A stretch of 64,000 bases of DNA, from the NCBI GenBank assembly GCA_035772735.1, contig JASDFA010000010.1:130389001-130453000 (forward strand), in the 5' to 3' direction. Both the position numbers and the translations under genes were made by a program. Positions 32,223-43,795 of this stretch are shown in pieces; the stretch's first letter is position 1, and each line of letters begins with the position of its first letter. The stretch is from Datura wrightii (taxonomy: Eukaryota > Streptophyta > Magnoliopsida > Solanales > Solanaceae). A model generated the notes under the pieces. The model worked only from the letters and a program-made list of their open reading frames with translations. It was not told the origin of the DNA and did not search any database.

Positions 32223-32270
32223 CGTCGAGCCGCGACGGTAAATCAGGCGCTGCACGGGAGTCAACCCGTG
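32223..32270 (+). ncRNA. Two-hairpin element after the A' gag-protease stop
   Basis: CGTCG-AGCCG-CGACG (32223-32237), a 15-nt linker, and CACGGG-AGTCAA-CCCGTG (32253-32270). The only change in the second hairpin against A is in the loop; both stems are intact although the adjacent ORF is riddled with stops. Confidence 0.68.
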
Positions 32271-32826
32271 AAAGTGTTGTAATACTTGAGTAGAATTAGT
32301 AGAAAAGAAGGAAAAAAAAGAAAAGAGAAAAATAGAAAAATAAGAATAAAAACAAAAATTGTGTTTTATGTTGAAACCTATGAATTCTAACCAATTTCTT
32401 GTTGTGAGATAAATTTTAGGTTGAACGGAGGGCAAAAATACAAAGGATTGCAAAGGAAAAATCGAGGTGAGAAAAATAATAAAAAGTGGCAAAACAGTGA
32501 GCCTGCGCGATGGCTCCGTCCGTGACACGTTGAGGTGTAATTCTGGAATTTTTAAAATTCCAGAACACCTCTGCGTTGGCTCCGTGTCACGGAGGGGGTG
32601 CTCCGCGTTACCCTCCATGACACGTTGAGGTGTTAATCCCGACGGGTCATACAGGGTCGCCGGGTGACCCACACAAAACTCCTCCTTTTTAACCCTGATT
32701 TCCCTTATTTTTTCCCCATTTCTCATCCCCTCCGCGACAAACACCCAAGAATCCTCCCTTCCCCAACGTGACACGAACCTAGGCACGAGTTTTCTTCAAC
32801 GTTTCTTCGATTTCATCAAATTAAAG
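32271..32826 (+). other. A' leader region before the second ORF
   Basis: A/T-rich sequence is followed by CTCCGTGTCACGGAG-type repeats at 32505-32630, and an exon-like end at TTAAAG/GTATGT. I see no gene. Layout equals 6769-7356 of A. Confidence 0.5.
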
Positions 32827-33483
32827 GTATGTTCTTTAACTTCATCTAAATTCTTGACTAATTTTTTCGATTTTGAGCATGTGAGGTGAGTAAACCTTTC
32901 CCTAATTGTAAATTGAGCTTAAATTCATTTAAGTTATTGTTGATTGATGTTTGTAGTATCATTTTGATTGTATGAACTTGATAAATACAAGCTTGATCGA
33001 GTTTTGGTGAAATATGTAGCTAGGGTTAGAATTTGATTGCGAAGAAACTAAATGTTATTGAAAATGTGAAAATTATAGGTTGGGCATGTTGGGTGAGGTG
33101 AATTGTGTTGTGCTTGATGTGAATATGCTAAATAAACGATGGGTTTTCAGGAGAATGAAATTGTTGAATTGCATAGAAATTGGTGGATTGCATAGGTTGT
33201 GTTGAGAGAAGTTTTTGCTAAGTGCTATGTGATGAAATGGTATCGATGGTGATATTTTGATTAGCTGTACGAAGTCTAAGTAGTACGTAGAATTTATTCC
33301 ATCTAATTTTCTGAATGCACGAGGCATGTTGTTTTTTTTTGTAAATTGGAAAGTGAGAATTGTCTTGCCGTAATGTCGTACTTGTGGCTAAGGACTAAGT
33401 GTGGGGTGGCCTAGCTTAACCCAACCTTAGTCGAAGCTAATTTTGATTTGAATAACATTGGGACTGTCTGTTTGATTTGACAG
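32827..33483 (+). other. Putative leader intron of the A' second ORF
   Basis: The donor is TTAAAG/GTATGT at 32827 and the acceptor GATTTGACAG ends at 33483, five bases before the ATG. Its length is 657 nt. AAGTGTGGGG occurs inside at 33397-33406, as in A. Confidence 0.58.
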
Positions 33484-33488
33484 GAACA

Positions 33489-34708
33489 ATGGCAAGCAGG
33501 CAAGACAAAGGAAAGGGCGCATCTACATCGGGCACCAGGAGGAAAAGAATTAGACTGGGAACAGCAGTCCCAGCAGCACCAGTGGTTCTGCGCGGCCAAC
33601 GCCGTCAATACGGAACCCGATGGGTGACTGACAAAGGGAAGAAATGTTACGCAAAGCACAAGGAGAACAAATACTTCCCCGAGGAGCACATTGCAAGGGA
33701 GCCATTGGCACAAGAATTCCCTAGAATCGTACACCGAATTGACGCTGCCGGGCTGAACTTCATCTTTGAAGAGCCCAAGGATGCAATCTCCACCTGATTC
33801 AGGAGTTCTATGCCAACTGGAACCTGACACTCCGCAGTCACACCGTCAAGATAAGGGGGCAGGTAGTCACCTTTGAGCCCCATCACCTTAATGGCATTTT
33901 GGGGGCGCGGGACACAGACTCCCATGTACTCCGGCAGCTGAACATCACTCCACCATATGTGGATATCAGATGCACTTTTTGTGGAGCTCGTTCTACAGCA
34001 CGATGGAGCAGGCATAAGGAGAGGGGCTACCATCAGACGCTTCCCTACTCTCAAATGAACAGGGAAGCTAGAATTTGGTTTAAGATCGTGTGTTCCTTCC
34101 TGATCCCGGGGGTGCACATGACAGATGTCACCCGGGATCGTGTGTGCTTGGTCTACGCCCTGATGAAAGGGCTGGAAATTAATGTTGGGGCGGTGATTAT
34201 CTCCGCCATGAAGAGAGCCTGTTTGCATCAAGGGCACAGGTAGGGGTTTGGTGGCTTGTTGACCACATTCCTGAGGGGCCTGGATATTGAGGAAGAAGCC
34301 CTGGACTACATCCCGCAGATGGATAGGCGTGCCTTGGACGTCACCAAAACTAAGGCACCCGACACCACTCACGGGCCAGTTCTCACACTAGCCGAGCGAC
34401 ATGCTCGGGATGATCAGTACATGGCTCACATGTTCAGGATGCAGATGCTGCAGTTGCGCATAGGCGGGAGGCCAGCGACAGAAGATGAGCTGTGGCAGCT
34501 CGAGCTAGATTACCCCTTTGGCGAAAATGCCAGGGCTCTATGCCGAGTGGGGCCAGCTTTTGTGGAGCCCATTGATGATGATGTCCCCACAAATGAGGAG
34601 ACATGCCGTGATGACTTAGATGTTGAGTCAGATTAGGATAGCGGGGGCGATTCAGATATGGGGGACGAGGCAACGACACTTGACGAAGAAATTGAATATT
34701 TCGATTGA
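33489..34708 (+). pseudogene. Putative plant transposon protein (PF20167-like), broken copy in A'
   Basis: It starts MASRQDKGKGAS like the intact gene at 8065. A one-base loss near 33780 shifts the frame after EEPKD, a TAG at about 34242 follows HR, and another at about 34634 cuts the acidic tail, which still ends IEYFD before TGA at 34706-34708. Core motifs are readable across frames: QLNITPPYVDIRC, ARWSRHKERGYHQTLPYSQMN, VTRDRVCLVYALMKGLEINVG, LQLRIGGRPATEDELW. Confidence 0.85.
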
Positions 34709-34747
34709 TTAGGGAGTTTCACCACCTACTCTTGTGCTATGCTGAAT

Positions 34748-35190
34748 TTTGAAGTAGACGATTGGGTATTTCTGAAGGTATCTCCCATGAAGGGAGTCAT
34801 GTAGTTTGGAAAGAAAGAAAAACTCAGTCCCTGGTATGTTGGTCCCTACCGAGTTATGAAAAGAGTTGGTAAGGTAGCATATGAGTTGGACTTGCCATCA
34901 AAGTTATCTTCATTTCATCCCGTCTTTCATGTATCGCTCTTGAAAAAGTGCTTGGGTGATCTATCTTTAGTTGTCCCGGTGGAAAGCATTATTGTGGGAG
35001 ATAGCCTCAGTATGAGGAAATTCTAGTTGCAATCTTGGATCGTCAGGTTCGGAGGTGGAGGAATAAAGAAGTAGCTTCGATAAAGGTGTTATGGAGAAAT
35101 CAGCATTTTGAGGGAGCTACGTGGAAAGTCGAAGTGGCTATGATGGTCAAATATCCTCACATATTCCCTATCGGTTCAGTTTTAGTTTGA
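34748..35190 (+). pseudogene. Duplicated B integrase end and chromodomain-like tail
   Basis: Second copy of 26717-27159. It carries the same ATGTAG stop near 34801. It begins abruptly mid-codon after A' sequence, which marks the duplication joint at 34747/34748. Confidence 0.85.
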
Positions 35191-35434
35191 GGTATCAGTT
35201 TTTACCCCAATTCTCTATTTAGTTCCATGTTCAGTTCATGTGCACAATTTTGATTTATGACATGATAGATGTATGTGATGTCTGAATTCGGTTCAGCTAT
35301 GTAGTTCCTTTCGGAGGTAGTCATTCTGCAAGTTTTCAATTTAAATGATCAGTGTTTGCATATAATGTTTGCATGTTTCTGAGTTTCTGTGTGTTTCTAA
35401 CGCTCGAGTATGAATGTTCCCAAGGGGAAGATAT

Positions 35435-36233
35435 TGTTATACCCCGAGAACCTAAGGATCAGACTCGGGAGTCAAATGGTGAAAAACTGAATAGGTTGCA
35501 GGCACAGAACGAGTCGTTGGACGACTCATGAGACCAACCCATGAGTCGTCAGGTGACTCATGGGGAAGGCCAGGGAAGAGCAGGAAGTTGGAGTATAAGG
35601 GTCTCCCACAGGCGAGGGAACGACTCGTGGTTAGTCACCATGAGTCGTTAGGTCAACCGTGGGGTAAGGGTGTGTGAAAAATTTAAGAGGTCAACCAATG
35701 TACTTGACCGGAGCAGACCAGGACTCGTTAGTCAGGCAATGAGTCGTGGGGTGACTTGTAAGTAAAGTGATATGATGCAAGCAGTGTACCCAATGGGTAA
35801 CCCGGCAAGTCGTTGGCCATGGTAACGAGTCGTCAGGTTATCCCTTAGGACTACCTGGCAGTTATTTTCAGCAATTTTAGTAAGGGCTCTTCCGTAATTC
35901 CTATGTCATAGGGGCCTATACTACATCATTTAAGGCTTGTTTTACAGGGTTTTAAGAGGGGAAAAGCTATTCTAAGCTATTTCATTCCATGCATGCAAAC
36001 TTGAGAGTTTGAAGAGAGGTTTTACAGCAAGTTTTGAAGGTTTCCATTGAATCTCATCTTGGGAAATTAGAGAAGTGGTAAAATCATCCCTCCCAGGTAT
36101 GTAAGGTTATGAGTGGGTGTCTCCTTCCACACCATGCCCAATTTCTATCAAAGCATGAAAATTACCTATGATCAAGTATGGGTTTTTTACCCAATTGCAT
36201 AATTCTTCAATCTCTATACATGGGTATGACTAG
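35435..36233 (+). repeat. B 3' LTR, left part (second copy)
   Basis: Collinear with 27404-28213 and interrupted at the same base by an A' LTR. The palindrome cluster lies at 35510-35850. Confidence 0.87.
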
Positions 36234-37648
36234 TGATCTTGGGCAGAATTATATGCCCAAGTGATACTCAAATGCTTCATTTCATCTTGTTTATCCATCG
36301 ATATTTGTACATTCTCATGTGATTTGTAGTTAAAAGGTGAATTTATACTAACCAACATGATTAGTGTTGTTTTGCAGGAAAAATGTAATTTTAGGAAGCT
36401 AAGATGCATGTTGGGAGAAATTGGGAATGGACTTGAAAGCGAGCAGTAGAAAAGGCCAAGGAAATGCAGCAAATTAAGGGGCTCCATGATGGAGCCGTGT
36501 CACGCTGCCATCGCGGATGCATTCTGCCCCGGATGATTAAAATAGGCCAAGTTCCAGTGGAGGTCCGCGTTGCCTCCGTGGCACGTTGGCCAAGCCCCGC
36601 GTTGCACGCCGTGGCACGTTGGGCATAATTACCTGGAGGACCGGATTCCAGTGAGGGTCCGCGTTTGTGGCATGTCACGGAGGTAGTTCTCCGCGATGCA
36701 CTCTGTGACACGTTGCTTGTTATTCCGGGAAAAATTCCCACTAGTATAAATAACACACTTAGGTTTATTTTTAATAATTCTGACTTGGTTGAGCAAGAAC
36801 GTGGGTTACAGGCAGTTGAGGAGACGAAAATCTTAGGATTCTTCTCTAACTCTTTCTCCTTTATTTCAATTGTTTGTATGATTTACACTCATTTAATGAT
36901 GTTGAATCCACAAATGAGTGGCTAAATTCACTTCTTGTTGAGGTTAAGAACATTTGTAGTGGAATGTAATTATTGATCATCTTGGTTTTTCATCTTTTCT
37001 TCTATGGTTGTTCTATTAATTCTTGTTCTTACTGCATTAATGTTTGGCCAATATTAATGTATATCTAAAAAATCCGGTTTTCGCTCAAAAGAGAAAGAAA
37101 TTGGAAAGTTGTGAATTGGTAGGATATGATCTCTTCTTGGTTTGGGAAAATCGAGAATTGATTTACCTTCAGAATAGAAATATATCTGAAAGTCGTATTA
37201 CTCAATTAAGGAATCAGTTTCGTATGGCTAGAACATGGATTTCTTCTTATCATAGATATGTAGGTGGAAGGTTCATGATTCTTAAGTTGGGTTAAATACG
37301 AGATTTTTAATCCATAGGCAATAATTCTTGACTAGCAATCGAAGGAAAGATTAACCGATTTGTATCAATAAATTGCTTCCCTGCATGTTCGATTTAGCCT
37401 CAGCATGCTCATTACTATAGTTCAGACTCAATTTGTACATTTGTTTTAGATTATATAAATTAGGAAACAAACTCCCAAAATCTTCTTGAAACTGTTGTAT
37501 GCATTATTAGAGTTAGAGTTTATTAACGCTTGATTCGATTATTACCTTGGTCCAGTCCCTGCGGGATCGATACTTGGCTACTCTAGCCATTTTACTACTT
37601 GTTCGACCACGTGCACTTGCATGTAGGCTTTCAAAAAACCACCGAACA
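36234..37648 (+). repeat. A' solo LTR
   Basis: TGATCTTGGGCA to GAACA with no internal sequence, flanked by ATGACTAG at 36226-36233 and again at 37649-37656. TATAAATA is at 36745-36752. Such a lone LTR with direct repeats is the usual product of recombination between the two LTRs of one element. Confidence 0.87.
36745..36752 (+). promoter_or_regulatory. TATA box of the A' solo LTR
   Basis: TATAAATA in CACTAGTATAAATAACACAC. Confidence 0.65.
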
Positions 37649-39176
37649 ATGACTAGATTATATTTATATTGATAAATTGTGAAGCTTGGACATATTTTAA
37701 ATTGTTTTCACTCTAAATTATGTTTTCTAAATTATGAATTTCAAATGCCCATGGATGAAAAGTTCATAAAAGAAGAGAATGATGATGAGATTTGATGATG
37801 AAAAACATGTGTCTAAAGCTACCCATGATTATGATGTTGTTTTCGAAATGAATTGAGTAGATCCAAGTATGATAAAGCATTGGGAAATGCCCATATGTTG
37901 ATTTGAAATGATGATTTTTCCGAAATAAGCTTACCACATTGTTTGGAGCAAAGTCTCCTTAAATTTCATATTTTTAGCTTGTGGTATGTTGAGTTAAATA
38001 TTCGTACATGTAGCTTACCACATGATTTGGACTAGATGCTCCCACCTATATTTGAGCTTTTGGTATGTTTCGAAATAAAGCTTCTCATATGCATAAATTC
38101 ATAATTAAGATGTGTTTCATTATTGAGCTTTGTCAAAGGATGATTTCATCTTGAGCTTCGTTATATACGATGTAGAGTCATTGCATGTTTTTGGGAGAAG
38201 AGTTTAGCACCGAGCAGATTAAGGGTCGATCTCGCTATGCCCCAGAACTACGCGCCAACATAGGTTGATACTATTATTATATTGGGATTTCCCTTGTGAG
38301 CTATCCCTGGCCCTAATGGCCCATGATCTTGATATCGATATCATGGTATCATCCATTGCCCTGGAAAGGTTATGCATGACTCTACCCACTTGAGTATGAT
38401 AGTTGGGACCACTAAGCTCTATCATGGTATGTCGGTTAAGTGACAAGTCTCCCTTGTCTTATGATTCAGAATTGCATATTCATTACTCATGATTATTACC
38501 TTAAGCATGCATGTTCTAAAAGAAAGGTTTGACTCGTTGTTCAGCTTTTATATAAATGTTATGTTTCAGCATTGAGTCATTCAAGTCAGACATGATGTTA
38601 TAAAGCTATGCATGGTCATGTTATGATAAGATTACGATTTCAGAATGAATGCATGTATACTTCTTCTCATACGTGAAAGCTTATGATATTTTATGAAACA
38701 TTTTAAATGATTTATTTTACTTAAGCGGTTTTACTTGCCTTGCATACTTGATACATTCCATGTACTAACCGCATACTTTATATGCTGTATCATTTCATGA
38801 CACAGGACCCAGCTCCCAGGCTCAGCCCCATTCGTAGTCGATTGTCAGAGTTAGCTCCTGCTCGGTTGGTGAGTCCTCATCCTTTGAGGGCTATACTTTT
38901 AGTTTCTTATGTATTTTCAGTTCCAGTATTGTTGAGTTAGTTAGGTCTTGTCCCATCAACTCATCCAGAGTAGAGGCTTTTCAAACTTATGTATGTGTTA
39001 GCTTCGGATGCATATTCTGATTTTATGATGAGTTAGACTTCCACTGAGTTATATTGATGATTATTCTTCAGTTTATCGAGTGAGTTAGATGTATCCTTAT
39101 GCCATGGGTCGACTTAGGGTGTCTCAGGGTCCCTTGTCCAGTGTTTATGACCGGGGCCTCTATTTGGGTCGTGACA
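37649..39176 (+). repeat. B 3' LTR, right part
   Basis: It resumes with ATGACTAGATTATA and runs to GTCGTGACA at 39176, collinear with 13094-14728. The TATGT duplication of B follows. Relative to the 5' LTR it lacks most of the short TTGAGCTTC repeats. Confidence 0.85.
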
Positions 39177-40924
39177 TATGTATAGTGAGTTTTAAGAGGG
39201 ATAAGTTCATTCTAAGCTATTCCTTATTCATGCATGCAAGTTTAGAAGTCTAGAGGGGTGATCAAGCTTAATTTCTTCCAAGTTCTTCCTCAATTATTCC
39301 TTGGGCAATCAGAAAAGTTGTAGAATTAGATTCTCTCAGGTATGTAAGGTTAAGAATGGGTGAAATTATTCACACCCATACCCAATCCCTCTCTAATTCA
39401 TGAAAGTCTACATGTTGATTCAATGGGGGTTTTTATCCAATGCATGAATTTTCTAAGTTTCTACCATGGGTATGATCTAAGAATGTTTCTACCATTGAAT
39501 TATGATTCATGGTCAAGTTTAACAATGTTTTCAATTATAAATTATGTTTTCAAGTTTTATAAATATGATTCCCCCTCCATGAAAGTTCATGAAAGTTGAG
39601 ATCTTTGATGTATGTTCAAGTATGATGAGATATTTATGAGAAAAACATGTTTTAAAGTTACCCATGTCTATGATCATGTTTTCAAGTAAATCAAGTGTTT
39701 TCAAGTAAATCAAGTAGTTTCAAGTATGTTTAAGTATTGGGCAAGCCCATATGTTCAAGTATGATTTATGATTTCATGAATTAGCTTACCACATGGTTTT
39801 GGAGTCTTGACTCCTAATTATGTTCATCTTGTGGTATGGTTTGAGACAAGGCTCCTCATGTATGATTTCAAATTTTATATGTCTATGATTATTCAGCTTC
39901 ATCAATAGATGATGGTCAGCTTCGATGAAAAATGACGGAGAGCATATGCATATTTTTGGTAGTAGTGTCTAGCAATGAGTAGGCTAAAGGTCAGTCAACC
40001 CTATGCCTCAGAATTACGAGCCAACGTAGGTATGATCAGATTATTTTGGGACCTCCTTTGTGAGCTTTCCCCTTCCCTAAGTGGCCTTCAACTTGATATC
40101 GATATCATGGTAGAGTCCTTAGCCTTGGCAAGGCTTTGGATGGTTCTGCCCACTTGAGTGTGATAGACGGGACCACGTAAGTTCTATCATGGTAATGTCG
40201 GTTATATGATGAGTCTCCCATTGTTCCTCATGATTTCAGTTATGCATGTTTATCATTCATGATATATACATATGTTAGTAGGTTTGACCCAATGTTCAGT
40301 TTTACTTATGGTTATCAGTTTTCAGCTTTGGGTGATTCGAATTAGTTATGATATGATGTTATGTTTAGATCATGATTTCAGAAAATAACATGCAAGCCTT
40401 AGTCTTAGAATCTTATCTTGATGATGTTTTATGAAATGCATTATTTCTGATTTTACTTACTTATGTGGTTTTACTTACCTTGCATACTCGGTACATTCCA
40501 CGTACTGATCACATACTCTATGTTGTATCGTCTTATCATACAGGCTCCGATCTTCAGACTCAGCTCCGTCACTAGCCAGTTTCTGGAGTTAGCATCCAGT
40601 ATCAATTGGTGAGTCCTCATCTCCCGAGGACCTTTCCTTATCAGTTATCTTGGTATTTTCGATTTCAGACTTAGAGAGTTAGTTGGGGTCTTGTCCTATC
40701 AACTCATCAGAATTAGAGGCTTTTTAGACATAGTATATAATCAACTTCAGATTCATGTATGTATTATGATGTTATGTTATTTTTAGACATCCGCTATGTT
40801 ATTGTGATAAATCTTCCGCTTATATTGATTGAGTTAGATGTATGTTCATGCCATGGGTCGACTTGGAATCTTGCGAGCCTTCTTGTCCCCTGTCTTGATC
40901 CGGGCCTATATTCAGGTCGTGACA
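39177..40924 (+). repeat. B0 3' LTR, right part
   Basis: It opens with the second TATGT and continues the LTR that was cut at 2436. It contains the LTR body features (TTACTTACCTTGCATACTCG, TGAGTCCTCATCTCCCGAGG) and ends GGTCGTGACA at 40924. TTTAG follows and would be the target duplication of B0; its partner is off the window or destroyed. Confidence 0.82.
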
Positions 40925-40995
40925 TTTAGAAATTCTAACTTATGGCCTTTGACTTATAAGCCATAAATAAAAAGCTATCCAAACAGGCTCTAAGT
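40925..40995. other. Short A/T-rich flank, possibly the end of a MITE-like element
   Basis: It contains CTTATGGCC...GGCCATAA-like inverted bases (TTATGGC and GCCATAA) and ends ATCCAAACAGGCTCTAAG, a phrase I associate with ends of plant miniature inverted-repeat transposons. Only one end is visible, so this is weak. Confidence 0.25.
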
Positions 40996-42535
40996 AAGGC
41001 ACACTCACACTCAAAAAAGATGTATCATACATATGCAACATACCATAAGCTTTCCCTTCATGTACACTTAGACTACTTAGTCATTTAAAGAGATTAAGAT
41101 CATAAGGACTTTCTTGATTGTAATGTTAGCTAAGGGATGGGTAGAAAAGATTTTTCTTTTATAGTGATTACCAATCCTAAGCACTTTTAATAAATTTTTC
41201 TATCTATCAAGTCCACCACCTTTTCCTTGTTGTTCACCCTTCACTTTACTCACCCCTTTTTTCTTTATTTTCATGCCCCTTTATTCACTACTTGGCTACT
41301 AGTCTTTTCTCATAGAATCACTAAGAATTTTCATTCTTTATTTCATTTTCCTTGCAGCAAGCAAACAACACATTTTATAGGCACCACTTCTTCCTATTTT
41401 TCTTTTCTTACTTTCACACATTTTTCTTTCTTTCTTTTCCCTTATCCTTCATGTATTGGGGGACCTTCTCTTTCAAGCCTCAAAGTACCTAAGACTACTT
41501 TGGATCAACAATTCTGGAGGTCTCACAACAAAAGAGAATTAGCTACTTCTGTGGTTAAAAAAAGAATAAAGCTTAAGGTTCAAGGGGGTTGACTAGGGAG
41601 CATGTTCTGGAAGGTAAAAACAAACATGAAAAACATGATTTTTTTCACAGAAACGCCTTAATCATCTCTTAACTCTCTATACAACTATCTATCCAACATA
41701 CACTAAGGCAAGTTCTAGATGCACAATATGTACAAAACAAAGCAATTAATATCACCTCACATGGCATTAAGACTCTAGTCAGTTTCCTATCGCTACATAT
41801 TGATACAATTACATTGAATGACATTTTTCATTATTAAGCCATACAATTACATTGAGTCAAGTTAAAGAACTTTTGTGTCTCTCATGGAAATATCACATGA
41901 CTACTTCATTGCCTCTAGCTTAGCGTCTAAGTGGAACATCAAAGAGCACACAAGTGACTTATGTTTGACTTCATCAAAAAATAAAAAAATAAAAAAGTGA
42001 CTAATTTCCCTTAAGATGGTCGTCATCCATCTATCATAGGGAAGGGTCACTACTCTATGACTACAATGACTCCTAAAAAATAAAAAATTACCTGGTTCAA
42101 AGATCTCCGCTTCAGAAAAGAACCGAGGCCATAAGAAAAACTGAATGGTGGATGAGACATTCCAATTTTCAAAAGATTTTCACACAAAACTTGATGGCAT
42201 ACTCACCCTTAGCTAACAAAATTCAGAATCTAAAATTAAACTAACAAAAACTAACACACTCTAACAATCTCAACTACCAGAGACAAACAAAATATCCAAC
42301 ATCACAATGCATCCAAGTCAACAATCATCATCAATACTAACTATTACAAAACAAGACATAACAAATCATAGAAATGATATTACAAGCTATGACACTATGC
42401 TACGGTCTGCTACAAATATAGCAATAAAAGAAACAAACAGAAATATTTCCTCCACCCCACATTTTAAATGGTGCACTATCCTCAGTGCATAAACAATCAT
42501 ATCAAATAGGTAAAGAAAAGGAACTTCTTCGGCTG

Positions 42536-43790
42536 CTATGCATCATCATCAGGATTGTACTCCTGATCATCGTCATCCTCATCATTATCTTCACCATCAG
42601 GTGTATGGCTTCTATAGCAGCATCATCCTTCTCATCATCATTTTCCAGATCACCCACTCCATCAGTGAGCACCGTGGCCTCATTATCTTCCAGCGACTCC
42701 TCAAAGGAAGTTCCCACTCTACACATCTATATGGCACTCTCCGTGAGTGATTATCTATCCTCTAGGGCCGCCATCTCATCATCTGCGGTAGGTCGGCCTC
42801 TGATCCTCAGCTGTAACACAAGCACGCCGAATATACGACCTCTCCAACTATCATCATGTGCCTGGAGATCAGCTATATTAAGAGATGGAGCTGTGGAAGT
42901 GATTGGCTTTTTTAGTTTTTTCAAATCTATCATCTTACCTTCTAGGGTCCCTGCTCTCGATAGGTGAAGGTCTGCCCCTTCCACTTCAATGCCTTTGCCT
43001 CTCAAAAACTGAGTCAAAAGACTACCATAACAGTTTTTACACCTGGGGTTGTCCCTCACTTTCCTCATATTGACTCTAAGCACTGCACTAAAATTGAGCG
43101 GTAGCCCTTTTATTAGCATGTACACTAGCACGATCCGCTCTCTAGTGATGTCCGTGATGTGTGTCCCAAGAAGAAGTGTGGCACAAATAATTTTCACCCA
43201 CACTTTCACTTCCTTATGCATGTAGGAGAGAGAAAGTGTAATATGAGTGCCCTAATGGTCCCTTGCCCAACGTGCGACTGAGCATTCACCACAAAAAGAG
43301 TATGGTGGATGTCGCGATATGGAGGCTTCTCTAATAGAATGAAGTACTCAGATGGGTCTACCACTCTTGTGCTGAGGAAGGCATTGAATGTTTTAATAGT
43401 GAACCGAACCACCTGTCCCCATTGTTTGACCTCATTGCTCTCCCCAAAAGAAGTTTCCCAGTTTGCATAATATTCCCTCACCAAGGTGAGGTTGTACTCC
43501 TCTGGCTCAGAAAACATGTAGCCTAGTCCCAGCTCACGGACCTTGTCCCGAATAGTGGGGAACTCAAGTGCGAGGCGGCCTTCATCAATCCAATTTTCAA
43601 GAGCATATTTGACCTCTGTTTTTGTTTTGAATCACGATAGTCCATGAGGCTCAACTACTCTCTCGCCAAACCTCCTAGAAGGGGCTCCCTTAGCCGATGA
43701 AGAACTCGACCCTTTTGTGCCTTTTCAAAGCCTCTTGAAACCCTTGCCAATGGCCACTATCTCTTTTTCTTTGTTAGAGTTTGATTCCAT
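42536..43790 (-). pseudogene. Putative plant transposon protein (PF20167-like), D copy, broken
   Basis: On the minus strand an ATG at 43790 opens MESNSNKEKEIVAIGKG, five bases after a TTTGACAG acceptor. Recognisable blocks are LGYMFSEPEEYNLTLVREYYANW, FNAFLSTRVVDPSEYFILLEKPPYRDIHHTL, VWVKIICATLLLGTHITDITRERIVLVYMLIKG and LQLRIRGRPTADDEM. An acidic tail (GEDNDEDDDDQEY) ends at TAG 42536-42538. At least four frame breaks or stops occur, around 43725, 43640, 43210 and 42750. It is the same family as the intact gene at 8065 but a different subgroup. Confidence 0.8.
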
Positions 43791-43795
43791 GAAAC

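Larger units (their letters stand above)
28214..34747 (+). mobile_element. Element A': non-autonomous Athila-like element, 3' end lost
   Basis: It has the same architecture as A: LTR, tRNA-Asp-type primer-binding site, gag-protease, two hairpins, leader intron and second ORF. It is a distinct subfamily: the LTR is about 1.4 kb and differs clearly from that of A. It is cut at 34747 by the tandem-duplication breakpoint, about 40 bases after its second ORF. Like A it has no reverse transcriptase or integrase, so the lack is a property of the family and not a one-off deletion. Confidence 0.85.
26717..37648 (+). repeat. Tandem duplication, unit 8,031 bp, second copy partly collapsed
   Basis: Sequence from 34748 repeats that from 26717 with a constant offset of 8,031 through the B integrase end and the LTR start (27404 and 35435), then 8,020 at the inner A' LTR start (28214 and 36234). 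Both copies share the degenerate ATGTAGTTTGG stop, so duplication came after B had decayed. Copy 1 is 26717-34747 and breaks inside A'. Copy 2 has only an A' solo LTR (36234-37648) where copy 1 has LTR plus interior. The shared non-LTR part differs by roughly 4 percent by eye. Confidence 0.8.
2437..39176 (+). mobile_element. Nested Tekay-like chromovirus element B (host of A, B2r and A')
   Basis: The outer ends are a B LTR start at 2437 (CGTTAT, with T to C at the first base) and GTGACA at 39176, bracketed by TATGT duplications. The coding order is gag, protease and reverse transcriptase start at 14938-16926, then RNase H, integrase and chromodomain at 25522-27159, in the same orientation. 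That order supports reading the two halves as one element split by B2r. Relative to B2r, about 1 kb of reverse transcriptase to RNase H is missing at the split. The 5' LTR carries element A and the 3' LTR carries A'. A sample of its two LTRs differs by roughly 9-10 percent by eye, against about 2 percent for the LTRs of A. That agrees with B being the older insertion. Confidence 0.8.

Noticed and set aside
41227..41592. 121-codon plus-strand ORF rich in F, H, L and S
   Set aside because: It is the reverse of the purine-rich 3' non-coding region of an Athila-like fragment, with no conserved counterpart in A or C.
42485..42967. 160-codon plus-strand ORF
   Set aside because: Shadow of the acidic tail of the PF20167-like pseudogene on the minus strand.
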